A stretch of 64,000 nt of DNA from an uncultured Aquitalea sp. (lineage in GTDB: Bacteria; Pseudomonadota; Gammaproteobacteria; Burkholderiales; Chromobacteriaceae), in contig NZ_CAMFLA010000007.1 of assembly GCF_945957525.1 (NCBI RefSeq), positions 158,688 to 222,687 on the forward strand. The letters run 5' to 3'. The position numbers and the translations under genes were made by a program. Positions within the stretch are counted from its first letter, which is position 1; each line of letters opens with the position of its first letter. The notes beneath the pieces were generated by a model. That model did not search any database, was not told the origin of the DNA, and saw only the letters and a program-made list of their open reading frames with translations. This document shows positions 16,571-27,353 of the stretch, piece by piece.

Positions 16571-17032
16571 ATGGGTCTGGAAATTGAACGCCGCTTCCGC
16601 GTGAACGGCGATGCATGGCGGGGGTTGGCCGAAGGCGTGGCTTACCGTCAGGGTTATCTGTCGGTGGAAAAAGAACGCACCGTGCGCGTGCGGGTGGTGG
16701 GCCAGCAGGCCTGGCTCACGCTGAAAGGCAATATCAGCGACATCAGCCGCCACGAGTTTGAATACGCCATTCCACTGGCCGACGCGCAAACCATCATGGC
16801 GGCCATGTGCCCCATGGTGGTGGACAAACTACGCCACCGCATCGAGTACGCGGGTTTTATCTGGGAAGTGGACGAATTCTTTGGCGACAACGCCGGCTTG
16901 GTGCTGGCCGAGATCGAGCTGCCGGACGAGAATACGGCCTTCGACAAACCGGCATGGGTGGGCGAGGAAGTCACCATGGATGGCCGCTTTACCAACGCCT
17001 ATCTGTCCAAGAATCCTTTCACCCGCTGGTAA
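16571..17032 (+). CDS. CYTH-domain protein (inorganic triphosphatase / class IV adenylate cyclase fold)
   Basis: A 153-residue single-domain CYTH protein. The signature EIERRF (residues 4-9) supplies the metal-binding acidic residues, and alternating Arg/Lys strands (RTVRVRVVG, AWLTLKG, FEYAIP, DKLRHRIEY) line the tunnel that binds a triphosphate. The acidic WEVDEFFGDNAGLVLAEIELP strand completes the barrel. Short stand-alone CYTH proteins of betaproteobacteria, for example from Nitrosomonas, hydrolyse inorganic triphosphate. No cyclase is implied. The ATG at 16571 has GGGAAAG upstream. The gene is framed by two copies of an inverted repeat. Confidence 0.88.
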   Translation: MGLEIERRFRVNGDAWRGLAEGVAYRQGYLSVEKERTVRVRVVGQQAWLTLKGNISDISRHEFEYAIPLADAQTIMAAMCPMVVDKLRHRIEYAGFIWEVDEFFGDNAGLVLAEIELPDENTAFDKPAWVGEEVTMDGRFTNAYLSKNPFTRW

Positions 17033-17122
17033 GCCCGCAGACAACACCCTGGCCCTGGCTTGCGCCTCCTTGCCGTACTCCGGGTACGGCCTGTGCCGGC
17101 TCGCCTTGGCTCAGGGCCTTTG
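17033..17122 (-). repeat. Dispersed intergenic repeat, copy B (inverted relative to copy A)
   Basis: The reverse complement of this 90-bp stretch aligns with copy A at 16400-16488, with a one-base indel in the central GTAC-CCGGA-GTAC. It begins right at the CYTH stop codon. Together the two copies frame one gene in inverted orientation. Confidence 0.7.
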
Positions 17123-17168
17123 TCCCCGGCGCCACATCTCGACAAGCCGAAGGCATTGCATTTCATTC

Positions 17169-17486
17169 ATGTCCTACACAGCACACTATTCTGCCGACGC
17201 GCCTGACTTCGACTGGCTGGGCTATCAGCCCGGACGCATCCTGCTGGAGTTCGGCGCCGGCTGGTGCCCGCACTGCCAGCAGGCGCAAAGCGCCATCGAA
17301 CAAGCGCTGGCCTCGCACCCCGGCATTCGTCACATCAAGGTGGAAGACGGCAAGGGCCGCCGGTTGGGGCGGCAATTCAGCGTGAAGCTGTGGCCAACGC
17401 TGATCCTGCTGGACCACGGCAAGGAGCTAGGCCGCGCGGTGCGCCCGCAAACCCTGGCCGAGCTGTTGCCGCTGCTGGCCGCTTGA
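17169..17486 (+). CDS. Thioredoxin-family protein
   Basis: A 105-residue thioredoxin fold without a signal peptide, hence cytoplasmic. The active site is WCPHC (Trp32 to Cys36), a CPHC dithiol rather than the CGPC of classical thioredoxin, and the cis-proline loop is LWPTLILL. CPHC is the dipeptide of DsbA and gives a more oxidising centre, so a role distinct from TrxA is possible. It lies 136 bp after the CYTH gene and ends 162 bp before hemL. Confidence 0.85.
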   Translation: MSYTAHYSADAPDFDWLGYQPGRILLEFGAGWCPHCQQAQSAIEQALASHPGIRHIKVEDGKGRRLGRQFSVKLWPTLILLDHGKELGRAVRPQTLAELLPLLAA

Positions 17487-17648
17487 TGCCCGGCAACGCT
17501 TTGTGGTTTTTCCTGCGCCGGCTCTGACTCGGGCGCATGGATTGTGGGAAAATGATCGCCGTTTCGCGACGGCTCCGGCCTCGCCCCCCCCTTACCGATA
17601 CGCGCCTCGCTCCGCAGCTGCGGCAGGCCGCCAGACAAGGAAGACAGA

Positions 17649-18926
17649 ATGTCCCGCAATCTCGAACTGTTTGAACGTGGCAAGCAAGTGATCCCCGGCG
17701 GCGTCAATTCGCCAGTGCGCGCCTTTGGCCAGGTGGGAGGCACGCCGCGCTTCGTCAAGCGCGCCGAAGGCGCCTGGTTCTGGGACGCCGACGACAAACA
17801 GTACCTGGACTACGTGGGCTCCTGGGGGCCGGCCATTCTCGGCCACGCTCACCCCGAGGTGGTGAAGGCCGTGCAGGACGCCGCCGTCGGCGGTCTGTCT
17901 TTCGGCGCGCCCACCGAAGGCGAAGTGGCCATCGCGGAAGAAATCTGCAAGCTGTTGCCCTCGGTGGAACAAGTGCGGCTGGTGTCTTCCGGCACCGAGG
18001 CCACCATGAGCACCATCCGTCTGGCGCGCGGCTTCACCGGTCGCGACCTGATTGTCAAATTCGAAGGTTGCTACCATGGGCATTCCGATAGCCTGCTGGT
18101 GAAGGCGGGTTCCGGTTTGCTGACCTTCGGCAATCCCTCCTCCGGCGGCGTGCCGGCCGACTGCACCAAGCACACGCTGGTACTGCAGTACAACGACGTG
18201 AACCAGCTGAGCGATACTTTCAAGGAACTGGGCGACAAGATCGCCTGTGTCATCCTCGAACCCATCGCCGGCAACATGAACCTGATCAAGCCGTCCGCCG
18301 AGTTCGTCAAGGCGCTGCGCGCGCTCACCGAGCAATACGGCGCGGTGCTGATCTACGACGAAGTGATGACCGGCTTCCGCGTGGCGCTGGAATGCGCGCA
18401 AGGCCTGCATGGCATCACTCCCGACCTCACCACGCTGGGCAAGGTGGTGGGCGGCGGCATGCCGCTGGCGGCCTTTGGCGGCCGCGCCGACATCATGGGC
18501 AAGATCGCCCCGCTGGGTAATGTTTACCAGGCCGGCACGCTGTCGGGCAATCCGCTGTCGGTGGCCGCAGGCCTCGCCACGCTGCGCCTGATCCAGCAGC
18601 CCGGCTTCCATGCCGCGCTCGGCACGCGCAGCGCCCGTCTGGCGCAAGGCTTGGCCGAGGCCGCGCGCGAAGCCGGGGTCCCGCTTAGCAGCGACAGCGT
18701 CGGCGGCATGTTCGGTTTCTATTTCAGCGAATCCGTGCCGGCCAGCTATGCCGAAGCCACCCGTTGCGACATCCCGCGCTTCAAGGCTTTCTTCCACGCC
18801 ATGCTGGACGAAGGCGTTTACCTCGCGCCGTCCGCTTACGAGGCCGGCTTTATCTCCATCGCGCACACTGAGGCCTTGATCGAGGACACCATCGCGGCGG
18901 CCCGCCGCGCTTTCGCTAACATTTAA
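17649..18926 (+). CDS. hemL: Glutamate-1-semialdehyde 2,1-aminomutase
   Basis: A 425-residue PLP enzyme that makes 5-aminolevulinate from glutamate-1-semialdehyde in the C5 route to haem. Lys265 in [10 protein letters not shown] is the PLP lysine, [10 protein letters not shown] (236-245) holds the aspartate that contacts the pyridine nitrogen, and the N-terminal [13 protein letters not shown] is the gating segment typical of HemL. Length matches the family. It ends in a strong terminator. With hemJ nearby, this part of the window serves tetrapyrrole synthesis. Confidence 0.96.
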   Translation: MSRNLELFERGKQVIPGGVNSPVRAFGQVGGTPRFVKRAEGAWFWDADDKQYLDYVGSWGPAILGHAHPEVVKAVQDAAVGGLSFGAPTEGEVAIAEEICKLLPSVEQVRLVSSGTEATMSTIRLARGFTGRDLIVKFEGCYHGHSDSLLVKAGSGLLTFGNPSSGGVPADCTKHTLVLQYNDVNQLSDTFKELGDKIACVILEPIAGNMNLIKPSAEFVKALRALTEQYGAVLIYDEVMTGFRVALECAQGLHGITPDLTTLGKVVGGGMPLAAFGGRADIMGKIAPLGNVYQAGTLSGNPLSVAAGLATLRLIQQPGFHAALGTRSARLAQGLAEAAREAGVPLSSDSVGGMFGFYFSESVPASYAEATRCDIPRFKAFFHAMLDEGVYLAPSAYEAGFISIAHTEALIEDTIAAARRAFANI

Positions 18927-18942
18927 ACCTGTTTGGCAGACC

Positions 18943-18966
18943 AAAGGGAGCCGACGGCTCCCTTTT
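18943..18966 (+). terminator. Rho-independent terminator after hemL
   Basis: A perfect 10-bp stem AAAGGGAGCC / GGCTCCCTTT with a GAC loop is followed by a short T-run. Confidence 0.85.
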
Positions 18967-19059
18967 GCTTTGTCCGGCACGGCATATTCATTTTGGGATT
19001 TATCGTTTCAAAGCAATTTCGTATCGAATTTTTGGCAGAGTTGTCACTGGAAAGCAGAG

Positions 19060-20370
19060 ATGGAAAAAAAGACGAAGAAACGCTGGCTGATCGGAGTGGG
19101 CGTGGTTTTGCTGTTGCTGGTCGCTGCGGTATGGGGACTGGCCAGTCTGGACAGGCCGTTCAAAGTGGAGCGCCTGGCGCTGGATGGCGAGCCCGGCCAA
19201 CAGTTGGCGGCGGATCTCATGGACCGCTTTTACGGGGCCAAACAGCATGATGAAGACAACCACTGCTGGCGCTCGCGCAACAAGGAGGGCGACAGCTTCT
19301 GCCTGCAACCGGTGGCGCTGGACCGGGTGGATACCGGCGATCAAAAGCGCTTGTACCTGTTTGCCAGCGGTAGCAAACGCGGGGCCGACGAGGAAGAAAT
19401 TGGCGCGCTGGTGGGCGCCTTCGTCGTCAATGCCGACACACAGGAACTGATTGCCGGCAGCAAGGCGATCCCATTCGCCAACGACGGCGCGCAAGGGCCC
19501 GAGCACGTGCAGTTGCTGCCCTTGTCCGCCAACGGCTATATGGCGTGGTTCGCCAACGGCTACCAGTCCGGGGAGGAAGGCGTGATGGCTTATCCGCAGT
19601 TCTTCGCACCCAAGGGCAAGAAGGTGGCGAACATCAGCGGCGAGCTGTTTGCCCAGTACCCGCAAGACCAGGAAGACCTGCAGTTTGAATATGAGATCGA
19701 CGCCAGTCGCGCCGACGTCAAGGTTTACCCGCTGCAAGTCAGTGTAAAAGACAGCAAGGGCAAGGAGCTGGCGGCGTTCAGCTTCCGTTTCGATCAACAC
19801 CAGTGGGCGTATGTCTGCGTCGACAACGCCTGCCGCCGCCGCACAGGCATTCCGGGCAAGGCTGAACAACCGTTGCCGCCGGTCAACGAAAAGCAAGACC
19901 GGCCCACCAACGCCAACGAAGCCTTGTTCGGCAGCGGCGGCCGCAGCTTGTCCGAAGCCGATTTGAAAGAAGTGATGTCCCAGCTTGATGCCCGCTTCGT
20001 CTCGCGCGACGACAATGCCGGCTTCGTCGGCAAGTCCTGCGATACGCCCTACTCTTTGTCAGGCGAGTTCAAGCGCGACGGCGAGCAAGAGCAACTGTGG
20101 GTATCCGGCGGAGATACCTGCACTTCGGGCGCGACGGGCAACAGCATCTGGGTATTCGTGCGCGACGAAGGCGGCCATTTGCGCGCCAACCTTGGCGTGC
20201 CAGCGGCCGAAGCGAGGACGATCAGCGAACAATCCGCCGGCGTGCATGACCTGCGCCTGAGCGGTGCCGGCTACTGCGACAGCCAGTGGCGCTGGAACGG
20301 CAAAGAGTTCGCCCATCTGAAAAACATCGCCACCCAGCCGAGCGGTTGCGACAAAGCCGGCGCGCCCTGA
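19060..20370 (+). CDS. Membrane-anchored protein of unknown function
   Basis: A 436-residue protein that I cannot assign. A basic N-terminus (MEKKTKKRW) and one hydrophobic helix (about residues 9-28) anchor a large, hydrophilic periplasmic part. That part holds several cysteines, among them a C-x7-C pair (VCVDNACRR) and later single cysteines in SCDTPYSLSGEF, GDTCTSG, GYCDSQW and SGCDKAG that may form disulfides. Two similar strands in the C-terminal 100 residues suggest a beta-rich domain. The ATG at 19060 gives the natural N-in anchor, and an open frame upstream to 18970 lacks support. It stands as a single gene between two terminators. Confidence 0.65.
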   Translation: MEKKTKKRWLIGVGVVLLLLVAAVWGLASLDRPFKVERLALDGEPGQQLAADLMDRFYGAKQHDEDNHCWRSRNKEGDSFCLQPVALDRVDTGDQKRLYLFASGSKRGADEEEIGALVGAFVVNADTQELIAGSKAIPFANDGAQGPEHVQLLPLSANGYMAWFANGYQSGEEGVMAYPQFFAPKGKKVANISGELFAQYPQDQEDLQFEYEIDASRADVKVYPLQVSVKDSKGKELAAFSFRFDQHQWAYVCVDNACRRRTGIPGKAEQPLPPVNEKQDRPTNANEALFGSGGRSLSEADLKEVMSQLDARFVSRDDNAGFVGKSCDTPYSLSGEFKRDGEQEQLWVSGGDTCTSGATGNSIWVFVRDEGGHLRANLGVPAAEARTISEQSAGVHDLRLSGAGYCDSQWRWNGKEFAHLKNIATQPSGCDKAGAP

Positions 20371-20381
20371 GCCGGCGTCAT

Positions 20382-20414
20382 CAACAAGGGCGGCAGCCGC
20401 CGCCCTTGTTGTTT
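20382..20414 (+). terminator. Strong Rho-independent terminator
   Basis: CAACAAGGGCGGC (20382-20394) pairs perfectly with GCCGCCCTTGTTG (20399-20411) around AGCC, then TTT. It ends the preceding membrane-protein gene. Confidence 0.8.
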
Positions 20415-20438
20415 CCCTTTGCAGTTGAGCGCGAATAC

Positions 20439-20462
20439 GGCAACAATCGCGCGATTGTTGCC
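20439..20462. promoter_or_regulatory. Perfect 24-bp palindrome just upstream of the SNF2 helicase gene
   Basis: GGCAACAATCGC is followed at once by its exact reverse complement, ending 13 bases before the ATG at 20476. There is no T-run, so it is unlikely to be a terminator. As RNA it would fold into a hairpin reaching the ribosome binding region; as DNA it could be an operator. Confidence 0.6.
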
Positions 20463-20475
20463 GCCTTGATAACCG

Positions 20476-23244
<2,769 letters not shown>

Positions 23245-23294
23245 ATATGACATTTGTGTGATGTTGTCCTCTTTGAACGGATAAGGACATGCAC

Positions 23295-23753
23295 ATGCGA
23301 TACCACTGCCTGCTCGCCGCCCTGCTGGGCTTGGCCGTCCTGCCGGCCATGGCGGATTCTGTCAACGTAACCGGATCCGAGCGTGTGTCGGTAGGCGCGC
23401 TATCGGTAGTCGCCGCGCCGGTGGTCAGTGTCACCGGCAGCGCTGGCGGGCACGGTGAATCCGCGCTCGGTCCAGTGCTGGCCGTCACCGGCAGCGGCTA
23501 CATTATTGTCGGGTTGGCCGAAGGCGCGGGCGATGTGGTCAAGGTGATGCTGGAATCGGTCAAGGGCGGCGCGCGGCTGTCGCTGGACATGTCCAAAAGC
23601 GCGTTCAAGGCTTCCGGCGCCGCGGTGGGCGCTTCGGTGCAAGTGACTGCGGTGGCCAGCGGCACCCTGTTGGTGGCATCCGGCAAAGTGCTGGCCTTTG
23701 TACCCAACAAACTGGGCGAAACCTTGCTGGAGCATAGCCGTGTCCCATCCTGA
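23295..23753 (+). CDS. Small secreted protein of unknown function, partner of the DUF2145 gene
   Basis: A 152-residue protein starting with a signal peptide (cleavage likely after MADS-preceding AMA, about residue 19). The mature part is rich in Val, Gly, Ala and Ser, with repeated short strands such as VSVTGSAGG and LAVTGSGY, and looks beta-structured. ATG 23295 is preferred to ATG 23289 because AAGGA lies seven bases upstream. Its 3' end overlaps the DUF2145 gene by 14 bases, so the two are probably translated together. Function unknown. Confidence 0.65.
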   Translation: MRYHCLLAALLGLAVLPAMADSVNVTGSERVSVGALSVVAAPVVSVTGSAGGHGESALGPVLAVTGSGYIIVGLAEGAGDVVKVMLESVKGGARLSLDMSKSAFKASGAAVGASVQVTAVASGTLLVASGKVLAFVPNKLGETLLEHSRVPS

Positions 23754-24555
23754 AACGCTCAAGCGCCTGTTGGTCGCACTGATGCTGGGCCTGACCTTGC
23801 AGGCCCAGGCGGGTCAAGCCTGTGAAGAAAAGCCGCTGACGGTGGATACCTTCAAACTGGCCATGGGCGCGGCGGAGAACCTGGCCACCCGGCTGGATCA
23901 GATGGGCGGCGACGTGTACGTGATTGGCCGCATGGGACAGGACCTCAGCAAATACGATCTGCGCTACACCCATGCCGCTTTCGTCTACAAGCAGGCTGAC
24001 GGCCACTGGCGCGTTGCGCACTTGCTCAACGACTGCGGCACCGATCACTCGGACCTGTGGTACGAGGGGCTGGGCAATTTCTTCATGGACGACATGTTCC
24101 GCTACGATGCGGTGGTGATAACGCCGCCGCCCGCGCTGGCCGAGCGGCTCAAGCAGCGCCTGGACAAAGGCGGCATGTTGCGCAGCCTGCATACCCCGCG
24201 TTACAGCCTGACGGCTTATCCGTTTGCCACCCGTTACGAAAACTCCAATACCTGGGTGCTGGAAAACTTGGCGGCGGCGACCAGCGTCGAGACCCGCATC
24301 GGCAGTCGCGAGCAGGCGCAAATGTGGCTGAAGCTCAACAATTACACGCCGTCGGAACTCAATATCGGCGCCATGACCCGGCTGGGCGGTCGCATGTTCA
24401 AGGCCAACGTGGCCTTTGACGATCATCCCAACGAGTTGCGCTACAAGGACCGTATCCAGACAGTGTCCGTAGACTCCATCATCCGCTTCTATCTGGATCG
24501 CAATGAAGGCTGGCAGGTAGTGGAAGTGCCGGCGCCCTTGAGCAAGCACTATTGA
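23740..24555 (+). CDS. DUF2145-family secreted protein
   Basis: A 271-residue exported protein. The start is GTG at 23740, with GGAG upstream, and gives the signal peptide LLVALMLGLTLQAQAGQA. The mature part contains YDLRYTHAAFVYKQADGHWRVAHLLNDCGTD, followed by SDLWYEGLGNFF and the late VDSIIRFYLDR. These fit the DUF2145 family, whose members have a conserved THAAF histidine and a later cysteine reminiscent of NlpC/P60-like folds. Enzymatic activity is not established. It is coupled to the small secreted protein before it and ends in a terminator. Confidence 0.7.
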   Translation: MSHPETLKRLLVALMLGLTLQAQAGQACEEKPLTVDTFKLAMGAAENLATRLDQMGGDVYVIGRMGQDLSKYDLRYTHAAFVYKQADGHWRVAHLLNDCGTDHSDLWYEGLGNFFMDDMFRYDAVVITPPPALAERLKQRLDKGGMLRSLHTPRYSLTAYPFATRYENSNTWVLENLAAATSVETRIGSREQAQMWLKLNNYTPSELNIGAMTRLGGRMFKANVAFDDHPNELRYKDRIQTVSVDSIIRFYLDRNEGWQVVEVPAPLSKHY

Positions 24556-24560
24556 GCGAT

Positions 24561-24585
24561 AGCGCCGGCCAGTCCGGCGCTTTTC
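24561..24585 (+). terminator. Rho-independent terminator after the DUF2145 gene
   Basis: AGCGCCGG (24561-24568) pairs with CCGGCGCT (24574-24581), followed by TTTTC. Confidence 0.8.
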
Positions 24586-24669
24586 CTCGTCTTCACGCCA
24601 AATGCCCCGGACCGCTTGCCCACGCTTTGCGCTTTGTGTGATGGTGCCGGTTCCAGTTGAGAAGGGGCT

Positions 24670-25359
24670 GTGTTGAAAGTGGAAAAACCGGATTATCGCT
24701 GTGTGATTTTTGATTGCGACGGCACGCTGGTGGATAGCGAGCTGTTGGGGCATGTGGCCTTGGCGCAGGAGTTGCAAGCGCTGGGCATAACAGAAACCGC
24801 CGAGTCGCTGTGCGAGGGGTTTCGCGGGGCTCGTTTGCAGACGGCGCTGGATGCCTTGCAAATCAAACATCAGGTGCAGTTCAACGAAGCGTTTGTGGAA
24901 GCCTACCGGCAAAGCGTGGAAACCCTGTTTGCCGAAAGACTGCAACCCATCGCCGGCATCCATGCGCTGCTTGAGGGCTTGCAAGCGCCCCGTTGCATCG
25001 CCTCGGGCGGTCCGCTGACCAAAATCCGCCAATCCCTGGGCCTGTGCGGCTTGAGCCGTTATTTTGGCGACCGCCTATACAGCTCCTACGAGATTGGCTC
25101 CTGGAAACCGGCCCCGGGGCTGTTTCTGCATGCGGCCAGCCAAATGGGTGTGGAACCGGCGCAATGCATCGTGGTGGACGACAGCCCGATAGGCATTGAG
25201 GCCGCCTTGGAGGCCGGCATGCGCGCCATCTGGTTTACCGGAGACCGCCGCGATTTGTTCCCTCATTCGCAGGTGGACCGGTTTGCGACGATGGCTGAGG
25301 TGGGCGCGCATCTTGCGCGGCTGCTCGGGCAAGACGAGGGGATGACGCCAGACTGTTGA
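24670..25359 (+). CDS. HAD-superfamily phosphatase (subfamily IA)
   Basis: A 229-residue haloacid dehalogenase-type hydrolase. Motif I is FDCDGTLVDS with the nucleophile Asp15 and acid/base Asp17. The helical cap follows, then motif II (IASGG), the motif III lysine in GSWKPAPGLF, and motif IV VVDDSPIGIEAA. It resembles phosphoglycolate phosphatase or YieH-type sugar/nucleotide phosphatases; the substrate cannot be read from sequence. The start is GTG at 24670 after GAAGGGG. It converges on the CZB gene. Confidence 0.88.
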   Translation: MLKVEKPDYRCVIFDCDGTLVDSELLGHVALAQELQALGITETAESLCEGFRGARLQTALDALQIKHQVQFNEAFVEAYRQSVETLFAERLQPIAGIHALLEGLQAPRCIASGGPLTKIRQSLGLCGLSRYFGDRLYSSYEIGSWKPAPGLFLHAASQMGVEPAQCIVVDDSPIGIEAALEAGMRAIWFTGDRRDLFPHSQVDRFATMAEVGAHLARLLGQDEGMTPDC

Positions 25360-25416
25360 GCCTGGAGCGAGGTGAAGGGTGCCCGGGCAGACCAGAGCCG
25401 GCCTTGCCGGCGCGTT

Positions 25417-25782
25417 TCAGCACACTTGCTGTGCCAGCAGTTTGCGCAATTCCGCAATTCCGCTGCCCACGGCGGAAGACAGCCGGCTGTACTCGGACGG
25501 CCCTACCGCGATGGCGTCTTCCGCTTCCTGATACCGGCCGGCATTGATCAGCTCGGCCACTCTGCCCGCTTCGAGATGGAAAAGGCGATGGTTTTCCACC
25601 AGCTGCGCATAGCCGGGGAAATGCCCACAGTTGATTCTGCCCTCGTGTTCCAGCCAGTGACCGAAGTCACAGCCACAGGTATCGGCGATCTGCGTCGCGT
25701 CCAGTTTTTCCTGTTGCAAAATGGCGGTACGGAATGTCAGTTTCCATTCGAAATGGGTGAGCAAGGCGTCTTCCAGACTCAT
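25417..25782 (-). CDS. Stand-alone CZB (chemoreceptor zinc-binding) domain protein
   Basis: A 121-residue four-helix protein consisting of a single CZB domain. The conserved 3His-1Cys zinc site is visible as His10, Cys38, His65 and His69, with the family spacing and the GHWLEHEG motif after the cysteine. CZB domains sense zinc or hypochlorite and are usually fused to chemoreceptors or diguanylate cyclases; here no output domain is attached, so a soluble sensor or adaptor role is inferred. The ATG at 25782, with GGGAG upstream, is chosen over an open frame to 25830. Confidence 0.85.
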   Translation of the reverse strand: MSLEDALLTHFEWKLTFRTAILQQEKLDATQIADTCGCDFGHWLEHEGRINCGHFPGYAQLVENHRLFHLEAGRVAELINAGRYQEAEDAIAVGPSEYSRLSSAVGSGIAELRKLLAQQVC

Positions 25783-25871
25783 GCTCCCATCCTTGTTATG
25801 ACTACCCCCGACTACCCAATATAGACGCAAAATATGCGTTTGAGATGGCGCGATGACAAACTCGCGTCATG

Positions 25872-26585
25872 TCATGACCGATGCCAGGGCTGTTGGTTCT
25901 GTCTCGCCACTTTCTGCCGCGTGGCGTGGCCGGCCTGCGCGTTTTCGAGAAAGGCGTCCAGGCTGATGCCCGCCGGCCAGGGGTCGGCCCGTGTGGCCCA
26001 GGCTGTCAGACGGTCCACGCGGAAATGGCGATAGTCCCGACGCAGGGCGCACCAGGCAGCCAGCGTCCAGCGATCTCCCCAGAAAAACAGGCCCAGCGGC
26101 GCAACGCGCCGCTGACTGGCGCGGCCGTTTTCATCCTGATAGGCAATGTCCAGCCATTGGCCTTGCCGTATGGCCTGCGCCAGCGGCGTCAGCCGCTCAC
26201 AGGGGTAGTCGTGCAGGGCGGGCGCATAAAGCGGGGTGGGCGGCAGGCCGCTGGAACCCAGCACGGCATGGATTTTGGCCAGCGCGCTGGCTGCCGCGCC
26301 GGCGGTGTCCGGATCGGCCCAGGCGGCCAGCATGCGCGCGGCCGCCTCCAGCGCGGACAGTTCGGCGGCGCTGAAGCTCAGCGGCGGCGGCTGGAAGCCG
26401 GCTTCCAGCCAGTAGCCCTCGCCTGCTTCGCCGTTGACCGGCGCGCCGCTGGCCATCAGGTCGGCCATGTCGCGGTAGACGGTGCGCGGCGATACTTCCA
26501 GCCATTGCGCCAACTGACTGGCCGTGGTGCGGCGTCGCCCGCGCAGCAATAGCAGGATTTCCATCAGTCGGTCGGCCCGGCGCAT
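25872..26585 (-). CDS. WYL-domain transcriptional regulator (YafY type)
   Basis: A 237-residue regulator. The N-terminal winged helix (MRRADRLMEILLLLRGRRR then SQLAQWLEVSPRTVYRDMADL, residues 1-45) is of the HTH_11 type, and the WYL domain spans about 130-210 (LDIAYQDENGRASQRRVAPLGLFFWGDRWTL). WYL domains bind nucleic acids or nucleotides and often control DNA-damage or defence genes. It is the last gene of a minus-strand cluster: VOC, EVE, HhH, WYL, with gaps of one to 41 bases. Confidence 0.9.
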   Translation of the reverse strand: MRRADRLMEILLLLRGRRRTTASQLAQWLEVSPRTVYRDMADLMASGAPVNGEAGEGYWLEAGFQPPPLSFSAAELSALEAAARMLAAWADPDTAGAAASALAKIHAVLGSSGLPPTPLYAPALHDYPCERLTPLAQAIRQGQWLDIAYQDENGRASQRRVAPLGLFFWGDRWTLAAWCALRRDYRHFRVDRLTAWATRADPWPAGISLDAFLENAQAGHATRQKVARQNQQPWHRS

Positions 26586-26586
26586 G

Positions 26587-26826
26587 TCAGTCGTCCTCGC
26601 CCCGCGCCAGCCGGATGACGGCGCGCAGGCTGTTGCGGGCCATCGGGCTGGTTTGCCAGCAGCGCGAGCCCAGCATGCCGCCGATCAGGCTGGCTAGCTC
26701 TTCCGCTTCCAGCGGCACCAGCTGCGCCAGAACGTCGAAGCCGGCTTGCTCCAGCCTTGCCACCACAGTGGGGCCAACGCCCTTGAGCGCCAGCAGTTGC
26801 TGTCTTGCGTCCTGATTGAACGGCAT
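26587..26826 (-). CDS. Small helix-hairpin-helix protein
   Basis: A 79-residue protein dominated by an HhH motif near its start (LLALKGVGPTVVARLEQAG), which binds the DNA or RNA backbone without sequence specificity; a second helical unit follows (LSLEAEEL-like region, then SLRAVIRLARGE). It resembles the C-terminal domain of TfoX-like and DUF4332 proteins. The ATG at 26826 has AGGAG upstream, and the frame remains open further. It is one base from the WYL regulator start, so the two are cotranscribed. Confidence 0.75.
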   Translation of the reverse strand: MPFNQDARQQLLALKGVGPTVVARLEQAGFDVLAQLVPLEAEELASLIGGMLGSRCWQTSPMARNSLRAVIRLARGEDD

Positions 26827-26844
26827 GGATTCTCCTGACATGGC

Positions 26845-26855
26845 CTTCGGCCAAC
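26845..26855 (-). repeat. Intergenic copy of the 11-mer GTTGGCCGAAG
   Basis: An exact copy in the 40-bp gap between the HhH and EVE genes, reading on the minus strand. Confidence 0.8.
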
Positions 26856-26866
26856 CAACATACCGG

Positions 26867-27352
26867 CTATGCGCCGCTAACGATATCCCCGCCCTGATTT
26901 TCCAGTGCAGCGGCAAAGTTTTCGTTGAGCGGGTTCGCCTGCATGGCATGCGCGATCAGCTGGAAATCGGCGGAGGAAACCGACAGAAAACCGAAGCGAA
27001 AAGCCTGGCCCCAGCGGCGAGGGTCGGGGATGCAGGCCAGGCTGGTCAACAAGGGGCGAATGTCGGCTTCTTGTGCCGGGATAAAGCAGATGTCGCGCCG
27101 CCAAGGGTGAAAATCATTGCCCATGTTTGCCTGATAAGCCTCGCCGGGCAAGACCAGGCCGATGGCGGTGAAGCGTTGGCAGGGCGCGGCTTCGGCAAAC
27201 TTTTCACGCGGCGAGTAGTAGATCAGGCCGTCGCCAGGCCGCATGCGGCGCAGCGGCGAGGCCTTGCCGTGGCACAGTTGGGCGAAACCGCCCGCGAGGC
27301 CGCGTGCGACATGGTCGCGGCTGGCCACGCCTATCCAGTAGCGGCGGCTCAT
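26867..27352 (-). CDS. EVE-domain protein
   Basis: A 161-residue PUA-like EVE protein. The start (MSRRYWIGVASRDHVARG), the GDGLIYYSPREKFA segment and the PWRRDICFI strand match the stand-alone UPF0310 type. EVE domains are related to YTH and ASCH folds and are thought to read modified bases in DNA or RNA; they also occur fused to defence nucleases. It sits one base after the VOC gene and 40 bp before the HhH gene. Its link with the WYL regulator suggests nucleic-acid related work, as inference. Confidence 0.82.
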   Translation of the reverse strand: MSRRYWIGVASRDHVARGLAGGFAQLCHGKASPLRRMRPGDGLIYYSPREKFAEAAPCQRFTAIGLVLPGEAYQANMGNDFHPWRRDICFIPAQEADIRPLLTSLACIPDPRRWGQAFRFGFLSVSSADFQLIAHAMQANPLNENFAAALENQGGDIVSGA

Positions 27353-27353
27353 G

